Assembly: GCA_011192055.1 (NCBI GenBank)
Contig: DUES01000165.1
Span: forward strand, 7,063 to 18,120
Source of the DNA: Dehalococcoidia bacterium
GTDB lineage: Bacteria > Chloroflexota > Dehalococcoidia > Dehalococcoidales > Fen-1064
Reading direction: 5' to 3'
DNA: 11,058 nt
Shown: piece after piece, positions 1 to 6,254 of the stretch
How the letters are laid out: each line of letters opens with the position of its first letter
How positions within the stretch are numbered: position 1 is the first letter of the stretch
Notes under the pieces: model-generated
Database searches by the model: none
Seen by the model: only the letters and a program-made list of their open reading frames with translations
What the model was told of the DNA's origin: nothing
Made by a program: the position numbers and the translations under genes

Positions 1-17
1 AGGAAATAAATTTTCCT
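1..17. repeat. Short inverted repeat upstream of the mutase promoter
   Basis: Two perfect 6-nt arms, AGGAAA (1-6) and TTTCCT (12-17), flank a 5-nt AT loop. No T-run follows, so it is unlikely to be an intrinsic terminator. It could be an operator or the remains of an upstream 3' end, but the window starts here and the context is missing. A repeat this short can arise by chance. Confidence 0.2.
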
Positions 18-44
18 CACCTGACTGTTCGAAAGGCGTTTTAG

Positions 45-53
45 TGCTATAAT
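45..53 (+). promoter_or_regulatory. Extended -10 promoter for the mutase-cupin unit
   Basis: A perfect TATAAT (48-53) is preceded by TGC (45-47), the TGN signature of an extended -10 element. No good -35 box lies at 17 nt (25-30 reads CTGTTC); extended -10 promoters can work with a weak -35. Transcription should begin near 59-61, only a few bases before the Shine-Dalgarno-like AGGGGGTG at 63-70. The predicted leader is therefore very short. Confidence 0.6.
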
Positions 54-67
54 TAATATAGTAGGGG

Positions 68-1501
68 GTGGGACTGATAGAAAATCCTATCAAGTTCGGC
101 ACCGACGGTTGGCGAGCAGTCATCGCTGAAGACTTCACTTTTGACAACGTCCGTTTTTGCGCACAGGGCGTTGCCGATTACGTCAGGCAGGCGGGACTGG
201 AAAGCCGGGGGCTGGTTATCGGTTACGATAACCGTTTCGCCTCGGAAGATTTTGCCGCTGCGGCAGCCGAGGTCATCGCCGGGAACGGTATACGTGTCTT
301 TCTGTCTCCCCGTTCAACACCTACCCCGGTTGTCAGCTATGGTGTCACCCTGAAAAAAGCCGCCGGAGCAATTGTCATAACCGCCAGTCACAATCCGGCC
401 CGGTGGAACGGCTTCAAACTACGTGTTGCCGACGGCAGCAGTGCTCCTTCCGAAGTCATCTCCGAAGTTGAAAAATATGTAAACCGGGCATACGACACGG
501 GCACAGCCGAGCGGTTACCTTTGGAACAAGCCCTGAAACAGGGAATCATTGAATACTATGACCTTACATCACTCTACATGGAGCGGGCAGCCCGGTTCGT
601 GGAACTGGATAAAATCAGAGCGGCAAAACTAAAAATTGTTATCGACCCGATGTACGGAGCAGGAGCCGGCTACCTGAAAAATCTGCTTACCGGCAGCACT
701 ATCGAAATAATAGAAATCAACGGCGAGCGTAATCCAGCCTTTCCCGGCATCAACCCCGAACCTATTGCCGTCAACCTTGAGAAGCTATCCGCTACCGTAC
801 TGGAACAGGGAGCGGATATCGGTCTTGCTTCCGACGGCGATGCCGACCGTATCGGAATAGTGGATGAAAATGGCGTATTCCTGACCCAGCTTCAGGTGTT
901 TGCCCTGCTCTGCTACTATCTATTGGAAATCTGCGGCGAGCGGGGCCCCCTGGTGAAGACAATCACCGCGACCAGCATGATTGACCGTCTCGGTGAAATA
1001 TATAAAGTGCCCGTTTATGAGACGTCGGTTGGATTCAGGTACGTAGCCCCGGTAATGACTGCCGAGAACGCCCTCATCGGTGGCGAGGAAAGCGGTGGTT
1101 ACGGTTTCCGGGGGCATGTACCGGAGCGTGATGCAATTACGGCCAGCCTCTACTTCCTTGATTTCATGGTCCGGACGGGGAAAACGCCTTCTCAACTACT
1201 CGCGGACCTGTACAATAAAGTAGGACCACATCACTACCATCGCATCGATGTCCATTTCCCCGAGGAAGAACGGCAGAATATTGCTGACCATATCCGTAGC
1301 AGCTTTCCTGCAACTATTGAAAATGTCCGCGTGGTAAAAACGGATACCACTGACGGCTTCCGGTTCACCCTTGAAGATGGTTCCTGGTTACTGATACGTT
1401 TTTCCGGTACCGAACCCATGTTACGCGTCTACGCTGAAAGTGACAGTCTCTCCCGCGTAGACAGATTTCTTGAGGAAGGGAAGAAACTGGCCGGACTTTA
1501 A
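68..1501 (+). CDS. Phosphoglucomutase/phosphomannomutase family protein
   Basis: An alpha-D-phosphohexomutase of 477 residues, the normal size for the family. It should move phosphate between C6 and C1 of a hexose in the cytoplasm through a bisphosphorylated intermediate. All four active-site loops are present: the phosphoserine loop TASHNP with Ser107, the metal loop DGDADR at 256-261, the sugar-binding loop GGEESGG at 338-344, and the phosphate loop RFSGTEP at 444-450. The sugar loop is not the GEMSGH form of classical bifunctional PMM/PGM enzymes, so glucose versus mannose preference cannot be settled from sequence. The GTG at 68 is the only canonical start after the in-frame TAG at 62-64, but it lies inside AGGGGGTG (63-70), the likely ribosome-binding site. 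The ATA at 77, 6 nt after that site, would give a protein starting M-E-N-P-I-K-F-G-T-D-G-W, which looks like family N-termini; CTG at 74 is another option. The neighbouring cupin suggests a role in mannose metabolism. Confidence 0.93.
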   Translation: MGLIENPIKFGTDGWRAVIAEDFTFDNVRFCAQGVADYVRQAGLESRGLVIGYDNRFASEDFAAAAAEVIAGNGIRVFLSPRSTPTPVVSYGVTLKKAAGAIVITASHNPARWNGFKLRVADGSSAPSEVISEVEKYVNRAYDTGTAERLPLEQALKQGIIEYYDLTSLYMERAARFVELDKIRAAKLKIVIDPMYGAGAGYLKNLLTGSTIEIIEINGERNPAFPGINPEPIAVNLEKLSATVLEQGADIGLASDGDADRIGIVDENGVFLTQLQVFALLCYYLLEICGERGPLVKTITATSMIDRLGEIYKVPVYETSVGFRYVAPVMTAENALIGGEESGGYGFRGHVPERDAITASLYFLDFMVRTGKTPSQLLADLYNKVGPHHYHRIDVHFPEEERQNIADHIRSSFPATIENVRVVKTDTTDGFRFTLEDGSWLLIRFSGTEPMLRVYAESDSLSRVDRFLEEGKKLAGL

Positions 1502-1525
1502 GGCTGTATTGCCTGCGAAATTTGG

Positions 1526-1552
1526 CCGGATAGTGCGGCAGCCTTATCCCGG
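1526..1552 (+). other. Imperfect hairpin between mutase and cupin genes
   Basis: In the 73-nt gap, CCGGATA (1526-1532) can pair with TATCCCGG (1545-1552), with one bulged C, around a 12-nt loop. No U-tract follows, so it is not an intrinsic terminator, and read-through into the cupin gene is expected. It ends 10 nt before the cupin Shine-Dalgarno site. A role in mRNA stability or translation is possible but unsupported. I see no promoter in this gap. Confidence 0.2.
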
Positions 1553-1562
1553 TTTCTGGAAA

Positions 1563-1568
1563 AGGAGG
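1563..1568 (+). promoter_or_regulatory. Shine-Dalgarno site that fixes the cupin start
   Basis: A perfect AGGAGG stands 6 nt before GTG 1575 and 12 nt before ATG 1581, which favours the GTG. It also argues against the longer reading that opens at an ATG near 1470, inside the mutase gene; the extra residues there look unlike any cupin. Confidence 0.7.
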
Positions 1569-1574
1569 GTCAGG

Positions 1575-1946
1575 GTGAATATGGAAGAGAAGCTACCCCG
1601 CAAGACAGAGAAACCATGGGGCTATGAACTGCTCTGGGCTCATACCGCGAAGTATGTTGGTAAGATACTATTCGTTAAAAAAGGACACCGCCTCAGTATG
1701 CAGTACCACGAGCAAAAAGATGAAAGCATGTACATGTATTCCGGAAAGGCCAGTCTGGAGACCGTTGATAAGCATAATACTCCGGTTTCAACTGTCTTCG
1801 AGCCCGGGCAGACTGTATGGCTTCCCCCGCTTACGCGGCACCGTATCGAGGCTATAGAGGATACACTGCTGCTGGAAGTATCCACGCCGGAGCTGGAAGA
1901 TGTAGTCAGATTGAGTGACGACTACGGGAGAATGAAAGGGGCTTGA
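1575..1946 (+). CDS. Single-domain cupin, mannose-6-phosphate isomerase type II-like
   Basis: A 123-residue cupin matching the C-terminal phosphomannose isomerase domain of bifunctional ManC/AlgA enzymes, here as a stand-alone protein without the guanylyltransferase half. Family marks are EKPWGYE near residues 12-18, the strand Y-V-G-K-I-L at 27-32, RLSMQYH at 39-45, EPGQ at 76-79, HRI at 89-91 and the tail E-V-S-T-P-E-L-E-D-V-V-R at 101-112. Expected metal ligands Gln43, His45, Glu50 and His89 are present. In the first motif Lys48 replaces the usual Arg and Ser51 the usual His next to the Glu, so catalysis is not certain and a sugar-phosphate-binding role is possible. Its likely reaction is mannose-6-phosphate to fructose-6-phosphate, which would feed the mutase upstream in a mannose-6-phosphate/mannose-1-phosphate route. 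It has no promoter of its own that I can see. Its TGA stop overlaps the -35 box of the next promoter. Confidence 0.85.
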   Translation: MNMEEKLPRKTEKPWGYELLWAHTAKYVGKILFVKKGHRLSMQYHEQKDESMYMYSGKASLETVDKHNTPVSTVFEPGQTVWLPPLTRHRIEAIEDTLLLEVSTPELEDVVRLSDDYGRMKGA

Positions 1947-1971
1947 CAAAGGATTGAACTGTTGATATACT
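1943..1971 (+). promoter_or_regulatory. Near-consensus sigma70-type promoter for rpoBC
   Basis: TTGACA (1943-1948) is a perfect -35 box, followed by a 17-nt spacer and TATACT (1966-1971), 5 of 6 to consensus. TGA at 1963-1965 adds the extended -10 TGN motif. All core elements are thus near ideal, as expected for a strongly expressed polymerase operon. The TGA inside TTGACA (1944-1946) is also the stop codon of the cupin gene. Transcription should begin near 1978. Confidence 0.88.
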
Positions 1972-1977
1972 ATAAGT

Positions 1978-2114
1978 TTGTTAGTAATGCCTCACAAGGT
2001 CTTTGCCTTTATTATACAATTGTCCGCTTTTCCTAGCCGTTGCTTTGTGATTAATTTGCGGAAAAGCGTCGTTTCATTATGTCTGCTTAGGATGTTGAGT
2101 TTGAGGTGGAATTT
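1978..2114 (+). promoter_or_regulatory. rpoB mRNA leader with a 9-bp inverted repeat
   Basis: About 135 nt of AT-rich untranslated leader separate the predicted start of transcription from the rpoB ATG. CGCTTTTCC (2025-2033) and GGAAAAGCG (2060-2068) form a perfect 9-bp stem enclosing 26 nt. A smaller stem can form at 1996-2000 with 2005-2009 (AAGGT/GCCTT, one G-U pair). No U-run follows either stem, so neither is a classical attenuator. The large stem could shape translation or bind a regulator. No known riboswitch class was recognised. Confidence 0.4.
2103..2108 (+). promoter_or_regulatory. Shine-Dalgarno site that fixes the rpoB start
   Basis: GAGGTG (2103-2108) lies 6 nt before ATG 2115. 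The upstream in-frame GTG at 2106 is part of this site and cannot serve well as a start, so ATG 2115 is chosen. Confidence 0.8.
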
Positions 2115-5100
2115 ATGTCATTAGATACCGAGAAAGACCTGTATCCCGTTGCCCGAAAATCGTACGCCAGACTGCCCCAGATACTTCCGGTACCAAACCT
2201 GATCGAAGTGCAACTGGAGTCTTTCCGCTGGTTTCATGAAGAGGGCTTACGGCAGGTGCTGGAGGAAGTATCGCCGATACGGGACTTCACCGGCAACAGG
2301 CTCGAGTTGAACTTCATCAGCTACGAGTTCCGTGAACCCCGTCACACGGAAAGTGAATGTCTCCAGAGGGACCTGACCTATTCGGCTCCCCTCTATGTCA
2401 AGACAAGACTGCTGATTAAGGGAACAGGCGAAATCAAGGAACAGGACCTCTTTCTTGGTGATATTCCTTTGATGACCGTCAGGGGGACCTTTATTACCAG
2501 TGGAGCGGAACGAGTGGTGGTCAGCCAGTTGCTCCGTTCTCCCGGTGTTTACTTCACCGTTGAAGAGGACGCTTCCAGCGGGCGGGGTCTTTGCCATGCC
2601 AAGTTAATCTCGAACCGCGGTGCGTGGCTCGAATTCGATACGACCAATTCGAATGTTATCTCCGCCAAGATAAATGGTAAACGAAAGATACCGGTAACCA
2701 CGCTGCTGCGTGCTATTGGCTATGGCAGCGATGAGGAACTTTTAAGCCTGTTTACCGAAGAGGATAATGATCCTGACAATGACTATATCAGGATAACCCT
2801 GGAACGGGAACCCGGAATTCGGGACCAGTCCGATGCAATGATTGATATCTATCGGAAACTGCGCCCGGGTGACCCGCCCAACCTGGAGAATGCCAAAAAA
2901 CTGATAACCGGCCAGTTGTTTGATTCCCAGCACTATGACCTGGGGATTGTTGGCCGCTATAAAATGAACAAGCGGCTGGGTCTGGATGTACCCGAGAGCC
3001 AGCGGGCACTAACCAAGGAAGACCTGGTTGAGATTGTCAGGCATATTATCATGGTCAATAACGGCAATGATACTCCCGATGACATTGACCACCTGGGGAA
3101 CCGGCGCACCCGCACGGTCGGTGAACTGATGCAGAACCAGTTCCGAATAGGGCTGATGCGCCTGGAGCGTGTCGCAAAGGAACGGATGAGCACCATTCCC
3201 ACGGAAGCAGCCGTTCCCAGCAGCCTGATAAACACACGTCCGGTGGTGGCTGCAATCAGGGAATTTTTCAGCAGTTCGCAGCTTTCCCAGTTCATGCAGC
3301 AGACCAATCCCCTGGATGAATTGACTCACAAAAGGCGGTTGTCGGCAATGGGACCGGGGGGTCTGTCACGTGAGCGCGCCGGGTTCGAAGCGCGTGACGT
3401 GCACTACTCTCACTATGGCAGGATTTGCCCTATTGAGACACCTGAAGGGCCGAATGTTGGCCTGATTGGTTCGCTGGCAACATACAGCCGGATAAACAAG
3501 TACGGTTTCATTGAAACACCCTACCGCAGGATTATCCGTCAAATAGGTAATACCGACGAGCAACTGGCGGGCAGGACCGCTCGTGAGGATGTACTCGGTG
3601 ATAACGGTACTGTCCTGGTAGCGGAAGGTGCCGTAATCAGCAAGGAACAGGCTGCTGCATTAGGTAAGCTTTCTTCCAGGAATATTCAGGTGGTGCCATT
3701 CGCATCCTACGAGATTGTTTATATGACCGCCGATGTGGAAGATAAATACCTTATTGCACAGGCTGATATCCGTCTGAACGAAAAAGATGAACTCATGGAC
3801 CGGAGGATTGAGGCCAAGCTTGCCGGTAATTATCTGCGGGAAGCGCCGGAAAGAATCGACTTCATGGACATCTCATCCAAGCAGATATTCAGTGTTTCGG
3901 CGGCATTGATACCATTCCTGGAACACGATGATGCGAACCGTGCCCTGATGGGCTCCAATATGCAGCGACAAGCCGTACCACTGCTGCGTCCGTCGGCACC
4001 GCTTGTAGCAACCGGTATGGAAGCAGAAGCGGCCAAGCACAGCGGCCAGGTGCTGTTAGCCACAAATGCGGGTGTGGCCAGCTCGGTTACCGGTTCGGAG
4101 ATTGTTATTACGCGGGACGACGGTCACGATGATGTATACCCGCTAATCAAGTTTACGCGTACCAACCAGGGAACGTGCATTAACCAGCGTCCGATAGTGG
4201 GTAAAGGCGACAGGGTGAAACCGGGACACGTGCTGGTGGATAGCTCATCCACTGAGCACGGTGAACTGGCCCTTGGTCAGAACCTGCTCTGCGCCTTTAT
4301 GAGCTGGGAAGGTTACAACTACGAGGACGCAATAGTACTGAGCAGTCGACTGGTTGAAAAGGATACCTTCACTTCCATCCACATCGAGAAATACGAGGTG
4401 GAGGCCCGGGATACCAAGCTGGGACCCGAAGAGATAACGCGGGATATACCCAACGTTGGCGAAGAAAGTCTGCGGGAGCTGGATGAAGACGGTATTGTCC
4501 GCATCGGGGCCAAGGTAGGACCGGATGATATACTTGTCGGCAAAATCACCCCCAAGGGTGAGACGGAACTCTCGGCGGAAGAGAAACTGCTCCGTGCGAT
4601 ATTCGGAGAAAAAGCCCGTGAGGTAAAAGACACCTCACTGCGGGTCCCTCACGGCGAGTGGGGGAAGGTTGTCAATGTGAAAGTCTTTTCCGGGGATGAC
4701 CTTCCTGCCGGAGTTAACCAGTGGGTCCAGGTATGGGTAGCACAGAAAAGACCTGTTTCCGTCGGTGATAAGCTGGCCGGAAGGCACGGCAACAAGGGCG
4801 TGGTGTCAATAATCGCACCGGTTGAGGATATGCCGTTTCTGCCTGACGGTACACCGGTAGACGTTATCCTTAACCCCATTGGTGTACCGGGCAGGATGAA
4901 TATCGGACAGGTACTGGAAACACATCTGGGCTGGATTGCACAGGTCCTGGGTGTGAAGGTGATGACACCGGTCTTTGATGGGGCTGATGATACCGCGATT
5001 GAAGATGCACTGGCACGGGCATGGTTTGCCCAGAAGTCCGGAGCAGTTGACCCTGACCCGAGTAACGGCAGCGGCCCGGCATTGACGGAACAGGCTATAG

Positions 5101-6254
5101 CGTGGGTAGACAGCAAGGGTTACGATGGCAGCAAGGCATTTGGTGCTGACCAGCCCGGAAAAGCAAAAGAAATCTGCCTGCGTCTCTGGCTGGAAGAACA
5201 TGGAGTCCACGGCAGCAAACTCAAGTCGGAGAATGTGAATAAGGCTGTAAATAAAATTACTGAAGAAACCGGCCAGGTTCCTCCAACCACGGGTAAGGTT
5301 ATCCTGCATGACGGCCGTACCGGTTCACAGTTCGACCGGCCAATAACGGTAGGCAATATTTATGTAATGAAACTGAACCACCTGGTTGAGGACAAAGTGC
5401 ACGCCCGTTCTACGGGTCCCTACTCCCTGATAAGTCAGCAGCCACTCGGTGGTAAAGCCCAGTTCGGCGGACAGCGTTTTGGCGAGATGGAGGTATGGAC
5501 TCTTGAAGCCTATGGTGCAGCTCATAATCTCCAGGAAATGCTCACCATAAAATCGGACGACGTTAGCGGTCGGACCAAGGCTTACGAGGCAATTGTAAAG
5601 AACGAAGATATCCTCCAGCCAAGCGTACCGGAGTCGTTTAAGGTGCTGGTTAAGGAACTTCAAAGCCTGGGTCTTTCTATCGAGGTTATAAAAGAAGAAA
5701 GCAAGACAACTCTCGCGCAGGATGCTGCTGACGAAGAAGACTCTGAGGAAGCGGAAGTAACTGGCGGTGAAGAGGTATTTCCCGAACTCGATACACCTGA
5801 ATTAGACACATTTACGACGGCATCGGAAAGTGGTGAAGAACCGGCTGCGGTAGTCGAGGTCCCGACACTGGAGCCGGAGCCCATAGCAGAGGAAGGGGCA
5901 CTGGAAGCTGATAATATCAGTGAACCCTCTACGCTTGAGGCTGAGCCTGCAATTGAGGAAGAAACGTCTGACACTGTCACTACACCCGAGAATGCTGAAC
6001 CAGCGGCAGAGCCCATAGCAGAGGAAGGGGCACTGGAAGCTGATAATATCAGTGAAGTCTCTACGCTTGAGGCTGAGCCTGCAATTGAGGAAGAAACGTC
6101 TGACACTGTCACTACACCCGAGAATGCTGAACCAGCGGCAGAGCCCATAGCAGAGGAAGACACCTCTGATGTTGCTGATACTATAGAAACCCCCACGCCT
6201 GAAGTAGATAATGAGACCGGGGAAGAGTCGACCGGAGAGGTAGAAGATGCTTGA
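2115..6254 (+). CDS. rpoB: DNA-directed RNA polymerase subunit beta
   Basis: The beta subunit of RNA polymerase, which with beta' forms the catalytic cleft; 1379 residues from ATG 2115. In order: the protrusion with [11 protein letters not shown] near 137-147; the rifampicin region [13 protein letters not shown] to LSAMGPGG (388-416); [14 protein letters not shown] (438-451); the flap with [17 protein letters not shown] (810-826); the active-site segment [12 protein letters not shown] with the two conserved lysines Lys886 and Lys894; and the switch/clamp segment [21 protein letters not shown] (about 1108-1128). The core ends near 1195. Three oddities: Gln395 stands where E. coli has Asp516; about 80 extra residues (roughly 972-1059) sit between VFDGADD and the conserved DGRTG; and an acidic tail fills 1198-1379, including a duplicated 44-residue unit. 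It is transcribed from 1943-1971 and overlaps rpoC by 8 nt, so translation is probably coupled. No rplJL genes precede it, unlike the common L7/L12-polymerase arrangement. Confidence 0.98.
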   Translation: MSLDTEKDLYPVARKSYARLPQILPVPNLIEVQLESFRWFHEEGLRQVLEEVSPIRDFTGNRLELNFISYEFREPRHTESECLQRDLTYSAPLYVKTRLLIKGTGEIKEQDLFLGDIPLMTVRGTFITSGAERVVVSQLLRSPGVYFTVEEDASSGRGLCHAKLISNRGAWLEFDTTNSNVISAKINGKRKIPVTTLLRAIGYGSDEELLSLFTEEDNDPDNDYIRITLEREPGIRDQSDAMIDIYRKLRPGDPPNLENAKKLITGQLFDSQHYDLGIVGRYKMNKRLGLDVPESQRALTKEDLVEIVRHIIMVNNGNDTPDDIDHLGNRRTRTVGELMQNQFRIGLMRLERVAKERMSTIPTEAAVPSSLINTRPVVAAIREFFSSSQLSQFMQQTNPLDELTHKRRLSAMGPGGLSRERAGFEARDVHYSHYGRICPIETPEGPNVGLIGSLATYSRINKYGFIETPYRRIIRQIGNTDEQLAGRTAREDVLGDNGTVLVAEGAVISKEQAAALGKLSSRNIQVVPFASYEIVYMTADVEDKYLIAQADIRLNEKDELMDRRIEAKLAGNYLREAPERIDFMDISSKQIFSVSAALIPFLEHDDANRALMGSNMQRQAVPLLRPSAPLVATGMEAEAAKHSGQVLLATNAGVASSVTGSEIVITRDDGHDDVYPLIKFTRTNQGTCINQRPIVGKGDRVKPGHVLVDSSSTEHGELALGQNLLCAFMSWEGYNYEDAIVLSSRLVEKDTFTSIHIEKYEVEARDTKLGPEEITRDIPNVGEESLRELDEDGIVRIGAKVGPDDILVGKITPKGETELSAEEKLLRAIFGEKAREVKDTSLRVPHGEWGKVVNVKVFSGDDLPAGVNQWVQVWVAQKRPVSVGDKLAGRHGNKGVVSIIAPVEDMPFLPDGTPVDVILNPIGVPGRMNIGQVLETHLGWIAQVLGVKVMTPVFDGADDTAIEDALARAWFAQKSGAVDPDPSNGSGPALTEQAIAWVDSKGYDGSKAFGADQPGKAKEICLRLWLEEHGVHGSKLKSENVNKAVNKITEETGQVPPTTGKVILHDGRTGSQFDRPITVGNIYVMKLNHLVEDKVHARSTGPYSLISQQPLGGKAQFGGQRFGEMEVWTLEAYGAAHNLQEMLTIKSDDVSGRTKAYEAIVKNEDILQPSVPESFKVLVKELQSLGLSIEVIKEESKTTLAQDAADEEDSEEAEVTGGEEVFPELDTPELDTFTTASESGEEPAAVVEVPTLEPEPIAEEGALEADNISEPSTLEAEPAIEEETSDTVTTPENAEPAAEPIAEEGALEADNISEVSTLEAEPAIEEETSDTVTTPENAEPAAEPIAEEDTSDVADTIETPTPEVDNETGEESTGEVEDA
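5028..5291 (+). other. Extra segment within beta (about residues 972-1059)
   Basis: In E. coli and mycobacterial beta, as I recall them, only about 20-30 residues separate VFDGA from the conserved DGRTG. Here the gap is about 105 residues. The added part starts near AWFAQKSG, passes an Asp-Pro-Ser-Asn-Gly linker and a repeat-like pair, [11 protein letters not shown] and [11 protein letters not shown], and ends at TTGKV. It is mixed in charge and looks folded rather than low-complexity. Codon use looks like the flanks. It is probably a lineage-specific insertion, not a recent event. Boundaries are approximate. Confidence 0.55.
5706..6251 (+). other. Acidic, Lys/Arg/His-free C-terminal tail of beta
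   Basis: Residues 1198-1379 follow the last conserved beta segment. By hand count the 182 residues hold about 48 Glu and 14 Asp and no Lys, Arg, His, Cys, Met, Tyr or Trp. The rest is mostly Ala, Thr, Ser, Pro, Val and Gly. This is the composition of an intrinsically disordered polyanion. E. coli beta has no comparable tail, and mycobacterial beta has only a short acidic end. The reading frame stays open to the stop that overlaps rpoC, so the tail is encoded in frame. Confidence 0.9.
5877..6159 (+). repeat. 132-bp in-frame tandem duplication in rpoB
   Basis: Unit A (5877-6008) and unit B (6009-6140) are adjacent direct repeats of 132 bp, 44 codons each. They differ at only two neighbouring bases: ccc at 5925-5927 against gtc at 6057-6059, Pro1271 against Val1315. 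A third partial copy of 19 nt follows (6141-6159). Each unit reads [16 protein letters not shown], then Pro or Val, then [17 protein letters not shown] and [10 protein letters not shown]. Near identity at synonymous sites points to recent duplication or homogenisation. Confidence 0.97.

Noticed and set aside
1470..1574. Upstream extension of the cupin gene to an ATG at 1470
   Set aside because: It overlaps the end of the mutase gene, has no cupin-like sequence, and the perfect AGGAGG at 1563 points to GTG 1575.
1502..1574. Terminator between mutase and cupin
   Set aside because: The hairpin there is imperfect and no U-tract follows.
2006..2020. Second promoter in the rpoB leader (TTATACAAT)
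   Set aside because: No -35 box at a suitable distance and no TGN before the hexamer.
2106..2114. GTG 2106 as rpoB start
   Set aside because: The GTG is part of the GAGGTG ribosome-binding site; ATG 2115 has proper 6-nt spacing.
4649..5309. Antisense open frames opposite the middle of rpoB
   Set aside because: Composition is what the complement of conserved beta codons gives; the + frame is fully explained by RpoB motifs.
5877..6159. CRISPR array or mobile-element repeat
   Set aside because: Adjacent units without spacers, in frame in rpoB, no terminal inverted repeats or transposase.
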